The notes beneath the pieces were generated by a model. That model had not been told where the DNA came from. It did not search any database and saw only the letters and a program-made list of their open reading frames with translations. The position numbers and the translations under genes are program-made. Positions 1 to 12,595 of a stretch of 64,000 bases of DNA are shown piece by piece. Every line of letters starts with the position of its first letter. Positions within the stretch are counted from its first letter, which is position 1. Source of the stretch: Microthyrium microscopicum (Eukaryota; Ascomycota; Dothideomycetes; Microthyriales; Microthyriaceae); the NCBI GenBank assembly GCA_010405405.1, contig MU004244.1:561895-625894 (forward strand). The letters run 5' to 3'.

Positions 1-1
1 T

Positions 2-3000
2 GCTGGATTCGGCACTCCTGTTAGAGCAGAGATCCCTCTATTTCACAGAAAAGCTAGAAAATCTGCCGGATCTGAGGTAGACTCTCCTATTGATCCATTC
101 AATGATACGCAAGGCGTCGAGAATCCGAGGAAGCGAATGCGCGTTTCTTGGGGAACTCCAGCTCGATGGAAATTAGCCAGTCTACCTCCATCACCGCCGA
201 AGAAGCGAGTTGATGGTGACAGTTTTTGGATTGGCAACGACGACAGCGACTCTGATGTCGAAAAAGACACTGGACTAGAAAACGATAATGATGGTGAAGA
301 CCATGAGGCAGTGGACTCTAGTGCAACTTCTCCAGTCAGCGAGGCGGAGCTCACTCAAATGGTAGAAGATGCTCGTCGAGATTATGGCAGCGAGAAGTTG
401 CAAGGCTTCAAAGACGATGGTCCTAGTAGTCCTGTCGGTTTCGAGCCGTATCGAGATACTACAGATGTTCCATTTGATCATACTTTCAATTTCCATGATA
501 TGCCTGGATTCGGACGAATGCCTTCTGATCTGTCAAACGACATGCCAAGTACTGCTTTGCAAAGTATGCAGAGCGCGCATACCAATGTCGAAGAGTTGAG
601 GGCAAAGAGTCCAGAGCCTGTTCAAAGTCAACCATCCTCCATGTTGATGGAAGACCAGAGCATGATAGCAAATATCACAGACTTCGGCGGTCTTGATAGA
701 GTACCACCCGATTTGCCACCTTTCATCGCGGCTGATTTGACGATGCTCGAAGATTTGACTGCTATCGAATCGGAGGTGCCTATGCACGATGAAGAACAAA
801 GTCAAATACCGGTCATCGAAATTGACAGTTCTGTCGAGACGGTACCTGACAACGCAGGCATATCCATTCATGACTTTACAGCTCCTATAGAATCCGTCAT
901 GTCCACTATGGCTCCACCTCCGCCGCGATCGCGTCCTGTCACACCGAAACTGGAACCGGTGGAATCGACTTCACTACCTATACCTTCACCCTTTCCGCAG
1001 GAGGATCTGACGAACCCACTTGATGCTGCATTGCAAGACTCGCCTGGCAAGAAGTCATTTAGACCTAAACTAAAAATGACGGAAATGATACCGGACCTGG
1101 ATTTTGGCTTTGGCTTTGGCTCTGGCGATACTCAACATTTACAACCCGAGGAGAGCCAATTCCAGCTAAGCGTGGATGCTGGCAAAGGAAATAGCTTGCC
1201 CGAACAGTCCTACACACCAACGACGACGCCGCCGGACCTGGCCTTCTCGGAAATCATGGTAGGATCATCTGCAGCCGAGGATTTTCATGAAGATGGCGAA
1301 CCTTCTGCTAATGTCATTGACGTAGAATCTCCCACACCAGGATTAAATGTGACCGGATCATCACCGCCAAAGGCAACTAAGGAGGATAATGTTGTTCCAC
1401 AGCGAAGGAGTTATGTTGTACAGGAAAATGAGGTCGGGGATGTTTTGGCTCGGTCATTTGGCACTCAATCAGCTACGAAAACCACGGAGTCTGTCCAACC
1501 TTCTAGTCGCTCGGCTCTCCTTGACTTAGATATTACACCTTCCACGAGCTTTGATCACTTATCGAATAGTTTTATAGGACAAGAGGCCCAGGAACCAGAA
1601 AAGGCGGGAGCTAGTTTTGGGGAATTCACATCAGCGCAGCTCGAAGAGATTTTCTCCAAGCCGGTTGCCCCTTCCAACGTTGATGAAGGGAAGGAGCAAC
1701 GGTCGCCCAGCATGGAGTCCGCCCCCGATTTCCGAACCTATGAGGACGACGACGATGGTTGGATGCCCCTTCCTGATTCTTCTTTTCATGAAAACCCCAC
1801 ACAAGATTTTGGAATTTCAACCCCTTCTGTAGCAGGATCTCCACTAGAAGGACAATCGTTCCCCACACAGCCCTTTGGCCAAGCTGTAAACGAAAGCTTC
1901 CATGACCTTTCCCCCATACCCGAAGATTCTTATTTCCCTCCCGACATTGGACAACCCAGCTTGCCACCACCAGAGAGTCAGCAAACGTTAGACTCGCCAG
2001 GGTTTTCATTTCAATCCACAGTCATGGGTCAGAACCAATCGCGATCGCAAGGCTCTACTGGAACCAGTTTTCCACCAGATTTATCGCGTCAAACTACAGC
2101 TGTGTCTGCAGCATCATATTTGCAAGAACCAAAGCAGAAGAAGCGCGTCGCGATAGTCGAAGATCCCATTCCTCACGACTCTACAGAAGGACCTGAAACA
2201 GATATCCAGATCGCTCAAAGTATCGAGGAGGATGATGTCGAACAGCCAGAGGCTCAAGTCTCACCATTCAAGATGCCTCATCCTCCCATCATGCAATCCA
2301 TTGAAAAAACAGAGCCGCCATCACCCGATACTCGTCGTGGCTCTACAGCTCTTTCCTATACAGATACACCTTTCACACCCGACCCCGCTTCAACCTTGAT
2401 GAGTGTTTCCCAGCCCTCCCAGTTCTCTCAAGTCGACCTCCTTCTTCCACCTTCGACTCCGTGGCCCGGCCTGCGCACCCCCATGTCCTACTATGTGCCG
2501 CTGGCCAATCTCATGACTTACATGAATGCTTCTTCGCAGTACGACTCATCCGTCGATACTCTTGCGATTGTCTACCGCGAAACGTCGGTGCCTGCTCGCG
2601 CTGACAAGGGCCGGAAAGACTGGTATACCAAAATTCGCGTTACACAACCTGGCTTCTATCCTAAGACTACACTACTTCAAGTTTTTCGTCCACACAAAGA
2701 GGACTTGCCGGTAGCCAGCAAAGGCGACGTACTTCTCTGTCGTGCATTCGAGGTCATTGGCATGAAGGGCGGCGGGGCAGGTATGAAGACGGCTAATGGT
2801 AGTGCCTGGGTCGTCTTCAAAGGTGCCACGAAGGATAAGACCAAGGAGGAGAGTCCTCGGAAGAAACGTAAAACGGCTCATGCCGGGGAGGGCGAGGAGA
2901 CAGAATTAATGAGTGGTCCGCCCGTTGAGTATGGCGACGAAGAGCGCGCTGAGGCAGAACGTTTGAAAGAGTGGTGGACTGACCTGCAAGCGAAAAAGTC

Positions 3001-3010
3001 TAGACACTGA
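2..3010 (+). CDS. POT1/CDC13-type telomeric ssDNA-binding protein, 5' partial
   Basis: The frame is open from base 2 with no stop, so the gene begins left of the window; the ATG at 137 is internal. About 1,000 residues are visible. Most of it is acidic, Ser/Pro-rich and probably disordered, with a short FGFGFGSG repeat near base 1110. The last ~170 residues are folded: from about base 2455 the segment SYYVPLANLMTYM, then DTLAIVYRETSVPARADKGRKD cut short here, a Gly-rich loop and SAWVVF resemble the telomere end-binding OB fold (Telo_bind) of POT1/CDC13. The tail is basic (KKRKT), a possible nuclear signal. Expected role: binding single-stranded telomeric DNA in the nucleus. The telomere assignment rests on family resemblance only. 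It converges on the NDK gene with 178 bp between stops. Confidence 0.72.
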   Translation, partial: AGFGTPVRAEIPLFHRKARKSAGSEVDSPIDPFNDTQGVENPRKRMRVSWGTPARWKLASLPPSPPKKRVDGDSFWIGNDDSDSDVEKDTGLENDNDGEDHEAVDSSATSPVSEAELTQMVEDARRDYGSEKLQGFKDDGPSSPVGFEPYRDTTDVPFDHTFNFHDMPGFGRMPSDLSNDMPSTALQSMQSAHTNVEELRAKSPEPVQSQPSSMLMEDQSMIANITDFGGLDRVPPDLPPFIAADLTMLEDLTAIESEVPMHDEEQSQIPVIEIDSSVETVPDNAGISIHDFTAPIESVMSTMAPPPPRSRPVTPKLEPVESTSLPIPSPFPQEDLTNPLDAALQDSPGKKSFRPKLKMTEMIPDLDFGFGFGSGDTQHLQPEESQFQLSVDAGKGNSLPEQSYTPTTTPPDLAFSEIMVGSSAAEDFHEDGEPSANVIDVESPTPGLNVTGSSPPKATKEDNVVPQRRSYVVQENEVGDVLARSFGTQSATKTTESVQPSSRSALLDLDITPSTSFDHLSNSFIGQEAQEPEKAGASFGEFTSAQLEEIFSKPVAPSNVDEGKEQRSPSMESAPDFRTYEDDDDGWMPLPDSSFHENPTQDFGISTPSVAGSPLEGQSFPTQPFGQAVNESFHDLSPIPEDSYFPPDIGQPSLPPPESQQTLDSPGFSFQSTVMGQNQSRSQGSTGTSFPPDLSRQTTAVSAASYLQEPKQKKRVAIVEDPIPHDSTEGPETDIQIAQSIEEDDVEQPEAQVSPFKMPHPPIMQSIEKTEPPSPDTRRGSTALSYTDTPFTPDPASTLMSVSQPSQFSQVDLLLPPSTPWPGLRTPMSYYVPLANLMTYMNASSQYDSSVDTLAIVYRETSVPARADKGRKDWYTKIRVTQPGFYPKTTLLQVFRPHKEDLPVASKGDVLLCRAFEVIGMKGGGAGMKTANGSAWVVFKGATKDKTKEESPRKKRKTAHAGEGEETELMSGPPVEYGDEERAEAERLKEWWTDLQAKKSRH

Positions 3011-3188
3011 GATACACTGTATGATACCCCCTCTGTACATTACTCAAAAGTGAAATGTTTTCACTGGCATAATAGCATTGAATTTACGAATTTTGACATA
3101 TATCTGACAAACTCTCTATTGAACTTTTGTTGGTACGAGCTATTCACATGCGGGTAAATGCTTGGAGACCCTCTATTCGAGAGATTCT

Positions 3189-3874
3189 CTACTTCTCGTA
3201 AACCCAGCTTTGTTGAGCGCTGGTCCAGTTGGTGATCTCGTCATCCTTGAACCACAACTTGATCTCCTTCTTTGCGCTGTCAACGGCATCGCTTCCGTGG
3301 CAGACGTTGCGGCCGACATCAATGGCGTAGTCGAAACGAATGGTGCCTGGGGCGGAGGCGAGAGGGTTGGTGGCACCGAGGATGAGGCGGCCGACTTTAA
3401 CGACTTCGCGACCTTCCCAGACCATGGCGGCGATTGGGCCGGAGTTCATGTCTGTGATGTTTGTTAGTCTCGATCAAGATATGGTGATAGCTTTGGGTAT
3501 ATAAGGGAACAGTAGTAGTGGAAATGAGCTGATAGAACGTACAAGAAACTAGACCTGGGAAAAATGGTTTGTCCTTGAGGTCTTCGTAGTGCTTCTCGAG
3601 ATGGGCCTTGCCAGGAGTGACCATCTTGATGGCGACGAGCTTGTAGCCGCGCTTCTCGAAGCGGGAGATGATGTCTCCAACGAGGCCACGCTGAGTATCT
3701 GGTTAGTTGAAGGCTCAATTGGGCTTCCCGATGGGGGGCCGAATGTTGTTGGGCTGAGAAAGCAGGAAAAGCGTACCTGAACGCCATCTGGCTTAATAGC
3801 AATGAAGCTATGAGGGGTCAGTTTGTGCGCATTGCCATAAGGCTGAGGAAGACGTACGTCTGTTCTGAAGTCAT
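3189..3874 (-). CDS. ndk1: Nucleoside diphosphate kinase
   Basis: Four exons (3874-3858, 3807-3777, 3690-3543, 3451-3189) join to 459 nt, 152 residues, the usual NDK length. The protein starts [20 protein letters not shown], the canonical NDK beginning, and carries the active-site histidine in NVCHGSDAV. It ends SWVYEK. The enzyme moves the gamma phosphate from ATP to other NDPs through a phosphohistidine and supplies GTP, CTP and UTP in the cytosol. The first exon is only 17 nt. It is transcribed away from glucosidase II alpha, with 426 bp between start codons. Confidence 0.97.
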
Positions 3875-4300
3875 CTTGAAGGGATTGAGGTTTCTGAAAG
3901 TGATTTGGGTCTGGTTTGATTGAAGAGAATGCAACGCAGAGAAGACAGAAAGTCGGTGTCGAGGTGAGTGGGGCTATCTGGGTCTTTTATATCTAAACTG
4001 TGCAGGAGACGCAAAAAGACGTGGTCGAATGGTGGGGCATTTTTCGTGCGCCACATCCTGTTAGCTTCTTCAGACGCTAGTCAGGGGTACCTGGCTGATC
4101 AGGGGCAGATCTAATCTCACTAGCCACCTTCCCGTGGCGCTCATGAAACGCGGTCCATGCGCGATCTTAGCTTGACTTCATGAGAGCATAAGGACACTCT
4201 CACAACACCAAATACGCCTCTTGTATACTATATCCTCCTATCACGAATCGATTTCTCTTTTGCACCACCTTCATTTCTGTTATCACATGTCGCTGGCGCC
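3875..4300. promoter_or_regulatory. Divergent promoter region, NDK / glucosidase II alpha
   Basis: 426 bp lie between the two start codons. The stretch is pyrimidine-rich close to the glucosidase start. No further open frame looks coding. No specific site is claimed. Confidence 0.5.
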
Positions 4301-7300
4301 ATGCAATCAAGGCAGCAACTACCGTCCTCATGGACTACGCTGCCTGTGATACTGGCCACATTGGCCTTACTTGTTAGTCCTGTTTGTATGTACAACTCAG
4401 CCGCAATGCACTTGGCATTACGATACTTATGCCGCCTTGTCTACTCTTTCAGGCCTCTGCTAATTGCACATCTTTCTCGTAGTCATGGTAAAGCACGAAA
4501 ACTTCAAAACCTGCGACCAGTCCGGTTTCTGTAAACGGAATCGTCAATTCGCGGATTCTGCCTCCGCAGACAAGTCGTGGTCGTCTCCCTACGCTCTGGA
4601 TGCTTCAACAATCAAGTTCTCAAAAGGCCAATTAGAAGGAACCATTTTGAAAAGCGTTGCTGCTGATGAGCAGATCCGACTACCTGTCGTGGTGTCGTTT
4701 CTTGAGACGGGAAGCGCACGAGTTACAATCGATGAGGAGAAGCGCCAAAAGGGCGAGATAGAGCTTCGACACAACAGTAAAGCGCGAAAGGAACGATATA
4801 ATGAATCAGAGAAACATGCAATTGTGGGCTCACTAAAGGGCTCGAAAGACGCCAAGGTGGCCGATGGTGCGGAAAAGGGCACAACTGTCATCTACTATGG
4901 CCCAGATGAGAAGTTTCAGGCCGTAATTACACACAAGCCGTTTGGTCTTACGTTCAAGAGAGATGGAAAGGCTCAGGTACAATTCAACGAGCGTGGATTG
5001 TTGAATGTTGAGCACTGGAGACCTAAGCCACCGGATGTTCCTGCTGAAGAGGAGAAGAAGGAAGGCGAAGAGGCAAAAGTCGAAGAGAAGAAGGTTGAAG
5101 AATCGGGCGAAGATACTTCTACCTGGTGGGAGGAGAGTTTTGGAGGTAACACTGATACCAAGCCTCGAGGACCAGAATCCGTGGCGTTGGATATTTCTTT
5201 CCCCGGATTTAGTGTGGTTTATGGTATCCCTGAGCATGCTAGCTCAATGGCACTCAAGCAAACTCGGTAGGCTTTGGATTTATGTTTCATAAGGTCACAA
5301 CTAACCTTGTTCCAGGGGTGGCGATGGAAACTACAATGAGCCATATCGTCTTTTCAACGCTGACGTTTTTGAATATGAGCTGGACAGCCCCATGACTTTG
5401 TATGGATCCATTCCATTCATGCAAGCACATAGCAAAGATTCCACAGTTGGTGTCTTTTGGCTTAATGGCGCTGAGACTTGGGTTGACATTGTCAAATCTA
5501 CCAGCAAGGCTAATCCTCTCTCCCTTGGATCCAAGGACTTTACTACTACTCAGACCCATTGGTTCTCAGAAAGTGGTCTCATGGATGTATTTGTTTTCCT
5601 TGGACCTACACCATCAGATGTCATCAAGTCTTATGGCGAGCTTACTGGAACCACAGCTATGCCACAAGAGTTTGCAATTGCCTATCATCAATGCCGCTGG
5701 AACTACGTTACTGATCAGGATGTAAAGGATGTCGACAAACGTTTCGACAAATTTAACATTCCATACGACGTTATCTGGCTTGACATTGAGTATACCGATG
5801 GCAAGAAGTACTTCACCTGGGATCCATTGACGTTCAAGAACCCTGATTCAATGATCAAGCACCTCGACAAACGCAGCAGAAAGCTTGTCACCATCATTGA
5901 TCCTCATATCAAGAACACCGACAGCTACCCAGTCGTCGATGCTCTCAAAAAGAAGGATCTTGCTGTTCACGACAAGGACAACAACATCTATGAGGGATGG
6001 TGTTGGCCAGGCTCATCGCATTGGATCGACTGTCTTAACCCAGCTGCCATCGAATGGTGGAAGTCCCTCTTCAAGTACAAGGCATTTGTTGGCACTGGCT
6101 CTAATGTTTTCATCTGGAACGACATGAACGAGCCCTCCGTCTTCAACGGTCCAGAAACCAGCATGCCACGCGACAATCTCCATTTCCAAAACTGGGAACA
6201 CCGTGATGTCCATAACATCTATGGCATGACTTACCACAACGCCACCTATCAGGCTCTACTGGCCCGCTCTAAGGCCGAGGAAAAGAGCCCACGCCGACCA
6301 TTCGTTCTCACTCGGGCTTTCTTCCCAGGCTCTCAACGCACTGCCGCTATGTGGACCGGTGACAACCTAGCTGAATGGTCTCACTTGGCCGCCTCTCTTC
6401 CCATGGTGCTGAACCAAGGTATCGCTGGTATGCCATTTGCTGGCGCCGATGTTGGTGGTTTCTTCGGAAACCCCAGCAAAGAGCTCCTCACCCGCTGGTA
6501 CCAAGCCGGCGCCTTCTACCCCTTCTTCCGCGGTCATGCCCATATTGATACACGCCGCCGCGAACCTTACGTCGCTGGCGAGCCATACACCGGCATTATG
6601 ACACAGGCGCTCCGTCTACGCTACTCACTTCTACCTGCCTGGTACACCGCTTTCCGCGAAGCTCATGTTTACGGCACACCAATCGTGCGTCCGAACTGGT
6701 TCGTGCACCCCGAGGACGAAGGCGGCTTCGCCCTTGACGACCAGCTCTACCTCGCCGATACTGGTCTTCTATTCAAGCCCGTTGTCGCCGAAGCTGCTAA
6801 CAGCGTTGATATCTATCTTGCTGATGATACACCTTACTTTGACTACTTCACATACAAAACCTACAAAGGCAAAGGCAGCCACACAATCGAAGCACCCCTC
6901 GAAAAAATCCCTCTGCTCATGCGTGCCGGCCATATCGTACCGCGTCGAGACCGCGCGCGCCGCAGTTCAGCTCTTATGCGTAATGATCCTTACACGCTTG
7001 TCATCGTGCTTGGATCGGATGGCAAAGCTGCCGGCGAACTTTACTTCGATGATGGAGAATCTTTCGACTACGAGGCCGGTGCTTACATCCACCGCACGTT
7101 CAGCTACGCCGATGGCAAGCTGTCCTCGGCAGACAAGTACCCTGAGAAGGGCAAAGGCTTCGACAAATATGCCAAGAGCGTCAGCAAGCTAAGAGTCGAG
7201 CGCGTAGTGGTAGTGAATCCACCAGCGGAGTGGGAGAAGGTTGCCAAGGTCAGCGTTACGCAGGATGGAAAAGAGAAGTATGTTAAGATGAGCTTCGTCA

Positions 7301-7386
7301 AGGGTGAGAGTGGACATGCTAGTTATGCGGTGGTAAGAGATCCGAAGGTGCAGATTGTTAAAGACTGGGGGATTGTGTTCGCGTAG
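4301..7386 (+). CDS. gls2: Glucosidase II alpha subunit (GH31)
   Basis: Three exons (4301-4385, 4483-5266, 5316-7386) give 979 residues, the normal size. Exon 1 encodes a hydrophobic signal peptide ending near LALLVSPV; the mature part opens VKHENFKTCDQSGFC, typical of this subunit. The GH31 catalytic core is clear: WLDIEYTDGKKYFTWD, the nucleophile motif WNDMNEPSVF and PFFRGHAHIDTRRREPY. In the ER this subunit, with its beta partner, trims the two inner alpha-1,3-glucoses from N-glycans for calnexin-cycle folding control. There is an acidic, Lys/Glu-rich insert near bases 5035-5110. Assignment to GH31 is secure; the ER role follows from the family and the signal peptide. Confidence 0.96.
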
Positions 7387-8814
7387 ATAGAGTAAGTTTG
7401 TGTCTGAAAAGGAAACGTTGAAAATGTGTATATTTAGATTGGCGTGGCGTTCTATCTAGTGAATTGATGTTTTGATCAAGGGAGGTATTTGTGCCGTGGT
7501 CTTCAATCAAGGGATACAGGGTATATCTGTCGAGTGGGAATCTAATTAGCCTATAGCATCTATTGGAAAGCACTCCCTAGCGACTACATTCAACTATTGG
7601 GGAAACTCTATCATGACAGCCCCCTGGAATCAACGGGCTGGACGCTCCAGGAGAAGATATGCTCGCGGGGAACTATGATCTTGCAGAATTGCCAAGCCCT
7701 TTTCCAGTGTGGACAGACTAGCTGGGACGTGGAATCCGCGGCGAACCATATTTTATTGGGATGACGGTACGTACTGACGGGTACTATATAGTACTAGAGT
7801 TGGAGATGCAATTTGGGTCCTCGAAGGCGGCAACGTACCGTTCGTTCTACCTTTTATCTAACGTACTCCACGGGTACCCCTGATGCCGAGTTCCTTGATG
7901 GCTCGCCACATTGCGTTCTAATTGGAAATTGCTACATCTCTGGACACATGGAAGGAGCATTTTATAAAGATGGAAACACGGCTGTACATCAAATCGTCCT
8001 GGAACCATGGTCAGAATGGCAAGACCGATCGGGAACCTTCCTACCCGCTGTCGAAAGTTTGTATGCCCGAGTTCGAATCCGCACACATTTTGTATTAGGT
8101 TGAAGTGTCAAGTTAAAGCCAGGACCAGCTACCTGATATAATGCGTAACGAACTACTTGTAACTAATAATAGACAGCTGAGCGTATGAAAGAAATGTGAG
8201 CTAGTTATGCGTAGGATTCTTCAGGCGCACATCTTCTGATCCTCCACATTCCAGATTAGGACAACTGCCCTGTAGATCTACTCACGAATCGGCCTCTGAT
8301 TTACTTGGTGCTATCCTTGAATATTTACACATTACACTAGGTGGTTGATCTCAGAACGCCACGGCTTGAAAGGCTATTTTTTATCAAATATACAGCTTCT
8401 AATTGAACATCTTGAGATCTTCAACAAAATAGGCGCAAGAACACCAATTATAGCTCTCCAAAAGTTCTGTTGATCGTGGTTAAAACTCCCCAAAGATCAG
8501 CGTTTTAGCTTCCACATGTTGAAATAAACAGGGATAGCACCAAGTACTTCTGCTTTCCACATTATTAGATACCGGACAAAGTTAGTGAAGTAAGATACTC
8601 AGTGGTGCTATTCTGGTATCATTTAGTTTTCGAGATTACGACGTCCATTCGCAAGACCTTGTCGTTCTTATCGGCGATTTCAATGGTGCCTTCTAAAGAT
8701 TCATTCTATATCATTATACCGCACGAACTGTCAATATGGCAGGATTGGGTAGCGTCACATCCAGGAAACTTTTCCAAAACTTGTCTTTTTATACTCGATT
8801 CGATCAAAAGTGCG
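7387..8814. other. Intergenic, about 1.4 kb
   Basis: No convincing gene. Short open frames here have no recognisable motif. A perfect 14-base palindrome, GTACTATATAGTAC, lies at 7781-7794. The right part must hold the tyrosinase promoter. Confidence 0.5.
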
Positions 8815-9996
8815 ATGCATGTTAGAAGGATTACCATAATTGCCAGTGTGGGGACCCTAGCACGACCTCAAGAAATTGCATCAGGCTGCACTAAACCCCT
8901 AATTCGAAAAGAATGGTGAAGAGATTCTTTCATCGCAAGCCATTCATCATTTTTGACGATATTCAGGCGCACTCTGTCCAGAGAAGCAAGACTCGATTAC
9001 ATATCCGCCATACAGTGTCTTCAAAAGCTGCCGGCCAGGGGCACAAACGACTTTCCAGTCATCTCTCGCTTCGACGACTTTGTAGCTACACATATCAATC
9101 AAACCGGATTCGTATACACACTTCCAAATAATGGTTCGTCAATTCCTCCAACGAAACACTTGCCCTTGACTTAACAAATCTCCAGTGACTGTCCAACCCC
9201 CTGGAATCCACGAGAACGGTGTCTTCCTCCCCTGGCATCGGTATGTCTCCCACCCGTCCCATATACTCATCTAACGCCCACCAGCTACTTCCTCGCCCTC
9301 TACGAACACGCCCTGCGTTCAGAATGCGGCTACACCGGCGCTCAGCCCTACTGGGACTGGACCCTCGATACACCCTCTATGAACGGCTCCTTCGTGAACT
9401 CACCAATTTTCGACCCCATCACTGGCTTCGGCGGCAACGGCACCATCCCGGACGCCAACTCAACATTCTCCTGTGTCTCTGATGGCCCGTTCGCCAATCG
9501 TACACTCCCATTATCCCGCGGCATCGACCACATGATCTCCCAACCGCACTGTCTGCGCCGAAATCTCGCGCCCTTCGCTACAGACCCAGGGTTAAGTTTG
9601 CAAAACGTCAACAGGTTGCTAAACCATACCAAGTACTGGGACTTCTCGATCGGCATGGACAATGTTGATGAGACTGCCGAAGTATTGGGCGTGCATTTGG
9701 CGGGCCATGGAGGGGTGGGTGGTGAAATGGGGGATATGTATACAAGTCCCCAGGATCCGCTGTTTTACATGCACCATGCGAATTTGGATCGGCTGTGGTG
9801 GATTTGGCAGCGGAAGAAGGACGGACGGGTGTTTGAGATTGGTGGACCGAGGAGTCCGAGAAGTGATATGGGGAACACGACGCTGGAGACGGTGTTGGAG
9901 ATGTATCCGTTCGTTGGAGCTAATGTGCCGGCTTGGAGGGCGATGGATTTGGAAAACAGTGATGGGAGGGGCGTTTTGTGTAATACTTATGAATAG
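8815..9996 (+). CDS. Secreted tyrosinase-type copper oxidase
   Basis: Four exons (8815-8915, 8967-9133, 9186-9240, 9285-9996) join to 344 residues. The start at 8815 gives a short N-terminus that may be a weak signal peptide before SGCTKPLIRKEW, a conserved opening of fungal short tyrosinases. The CuA site is complete: His in VATHINQT, His in GIHENGVF and His in LPWHRYF. The CuB site is also complete: VHLAGHGGVGGEMGD followed by FYMHHANLDRLWW. Such enzymes oxidise phenols or related substrates through a type-3 dicopper centre. The polypeptide ends soon after the catalytic domain, so there is no long inhibitory C-terminal domain; this matches the short secreted class. The substrate cannot be told from the sequence. 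It converges on a GH43 gene 263 bp away. Confidence 0.88.
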
Positions 9997-10259
9997 GGGT
10001 TGGCAAATAATGGAGTGGACAATTGGCCAAGGGGATGAAGGGTAATGCGGACTTTATGGTTGTTCTTAGATTATATGTACTGTGCTGGTGATGATTGAGA
10101 TCATCTCCCAGCTCCATCTACTGCAATTTGTGAGTACGATAGCATATTTTCGATCAATTCAAACTTACTTCCGTCTCAGATCTCCCTTCTCGCCGCGTTC
10201 GACGTCTATAGCTGAATCACAGCGCCCGATAGGCTCAAAGTCCATCCCATCCTCGTCTC

Positions 10260-11511
10260 TCAAAACTCGTTGATCTTCTTTTTCATCTTGTCCATAAATC
10301 CACTTAACCTCTTCGACCGGCTAAAGACATTCTGTTGGCCACCTCCTTGCGAACCAGGGAAACCGCCACCAGTACTTACGGCCAGAAACGCCGCCTCATT
10401 ACCCACCAATCTTCCAACAGTCCCACTCATATACGGTCCCTCGGCGGTCCATACCACCCGTTGCACGCGTGCCTTCCGGTTTTCCCATCCATCCGTCTCC
10501 CGATCTGTCCCATGGAACACAGCCCACGTCTCACCCATCGTCTGCACAAAGCTGCCGTGCCCAGGTCCATACGGGCCACCGCCATTCGGGCCGCGCGCAG
10601 TGAGCAGCGGGCGCCGAGATTTCGACCAACTGCGCGGATCGACTGGATCGCCGCCGAGATAGCGAATAGTATTCATCTTGTAGTCGCGAGTCCAGCTGCC
10701 GGCACACGAATACACAATGCCCTGCCAGCCACCATCTGGGCTAGACAGCCACTGCGGTCCTTCATTGATAGCTGATGCGTCGGAGCGCTCCCAGTGCTCA
10801 CGAGGCTGACAAATGCATACGGCCGGGCCAGCGGCAGTGGTAGCTGAGGTGAGGCGGATGATGAAAAGCTCTTGGACTTTGTCAGAGAGCTGGTGGTTGT
10901 CGAAAGGCCAGCCGGAGTAGATGAAGTAGAGGTAGCCACCAATGGAGGCGACTGTTCCGTCAATCGCCCATTGCTGTGGTGGTAGACCTTGGATGGGCCC
11001 GAGAAATTCCCAGTCTGGGACGCAGGGCGTTTGGGTGGATGGTGGGCCGCCGAGGACGTACATGCGATGGGATTTGTTGCCTTCAGGGGGATTTTCACAA
11101 GCGACGTATATGTACCTGTTGGTGGTCAGTTGGTGCTGGCGGTGAGGAGAAAATTGGAATGTACCATCTTCCCCCAATATCATGGAGTTCAGGTGCCCAT
11201 ACTCCGCCAGAGTAATGAGTGTTTGGCGGTGGGCGCCTTGAATTTTATTTAGAATACATTGATGCACAAGATGGTAGGTCAACGTACCATACTGTCGTCT
11301 TCTCGCAATTGGATCCTAGAGTAAGTAAGTTGTCGGAACACCATACCTCGACATGATCTCCAGCGGTAAAAGTCTATATCAAAAGATCAGTATCGTGTTC
11401 TAAGAATTGATCGCCAGGTCTTACCAGATAATATCTGCCATGAGCTTGAACGACAAATGGATCTGGCGTAGAGACGTCGGTGATAGTCAAGACAGTATTA
11501 TTGTATGACAT
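10260..11511 (-). CDS. Glycoside hydrolase family 43 protein, intracellular
   Basis: Four exons (11511-11425, 11373-11288, 11236-11165, 11115-10260) give 366 residues. The start MSYNNTVLTITDVSTPDPFV has no signal peptide and already includes the GH43 catalytic base Asp in TPDPFV. GGVWAPELHDIGGRWYIYVA is the family hallmark; the pKa-modulating Asp lies in WAIDGTVASI and the acid Glu in NEGPQWL. GH43 five-bladed propellers cleave arabinose- or xylose-containing polysaccharides. The Gly-rich, Lys-rich C-terminal tail (from about base 10360) is outside the propeller. Lack of a signal suggests action on imported oligosaccharides, or non-classical export. Confidence 0.92.
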
Positions 11512-12102
11512 GATCACGATTTGGCGAGCGTTAAACTCTGCGAAATATTGCAACAGACAGAAATCGAAGTGGACTTTTCCAGTTGAGAAGGACGCTCTTC
11601 AGTCGTGTGATCAGTTGGTGGAGCTAGGCGCAGAATCGCGGCGTGGACAAGTCGCGGTAATGCTCCTCGTGACATTGACCATTACTACTCAAATCTTGAT
11701 GCTGGATTGATGAGTAGGCGTATTGTGATTGTTTCGGCCTTGGCCCTTGAGACACCAGACAGTTGCTGTTTCGTGAGGATGCAGTGGGCAGAAATTCAGA
11801 ATTAACTGAACAGATGAAGTAAGAGGCGTCGAATAAAGGTGGGCCCAGTAAGCCTCGCTAATATTAGCGGTCAATTACCATCTGCCCCCGCTGAATTAGG
11901 GGACCAAGCATCATCAACTCCAATGTCTGCTCCTCTAACTTCACTTCATCTTCATATCAATGATTCTGGCAGCTCGATGACGGCGTTGTTCAGGAGAGCA
12001 CGCAAACGCCTAGGAACTTTTGTATTTTTATTTTGTATTTCTGATAATGTACTATTCTCCTCCAATATAGATTTGGTCCTTGAACGGGACCGACCACCAA
12101 CC
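11512..12102. other. Intergenic
   Basis: 591 bp between two minus-strand genes; promoter of the GH43 gene and 3' end of the VOC gene. I see no gene in it. Confidence 0.5.
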
Positions 12103-12595
12103 TCAGTTCTGAGGTTCGTTACAGCAAACCTCAATGTTATTTCCATTCATATCGTGGACAAACTATCATCATGTTAGAAAAGTCAATTAACGACAAAGCA
12201 AGACCACTTACTGCGCCGTAATAGTCAGGATGAATATTCGCTCTAGGTCCTGGTGCACCATTGTCTTTTCCGCCCGCCGCAAGTGCTGCCGCATGATATT
12301 TTCTGACCATTTCGTGATCTAATTAAAATCAGCATCGTTGCCAATTGAACAAAAAAAAGGTTTCATCACGAATCCTACCTTTGGCCCTCAGAGCAACATG
12401 AGCACCATTATCTCCTTCTTTCGCACCAGCAAATACCCAGATATCCGGCACGGGTCCATCGCCAAAACCGGCGGCTTGATTGGGCACTTCCTTTAGCTTG
12501 CTGTATCCGAGTGGCGCCAGGGCTGCTTCATAGTATTTGACTGTGTCATCGAAGCGGGCGGGTGTGGTTTTGATGAGAACGTGGTCGATAGGCAT
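12103..12595 (-). CDS. VOC (glyoxalase/bleomycin-resistance) family protein
   Basis: Three exons (12595-12379, 12318-12212, 12162-12103) join to 127 residues. It starts MPIDHVLIKTTPARFDDTV and has the vicinal-oxygen-chelate pattern: an early His, a YYEAALAPLGY helix, HVALRA in the middle, a second module beginning DHEMVRKYHAAALAAGG, and a C-terminal DMNGNNIEVCC containing the metal-ligand Glu. Members bind a divalent metal and act as isomerases, dioxygenases or binding proteins; the substrate is not predictable. The length is that of a single-domain fungal VOC protein. Confidence 0.9.

Noticed and set aside
8064-8090. GTTCGAATCC run resembling a tRNA T-loop
   Set aside because: The five bases on each side do not pair, and no acceptor or anticodon arms are found.
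7813-8103. 96-codon frame as a small gene
   Set aside because: No motif, no splice or promoter context, and an equally long antisense frame overlaps it.
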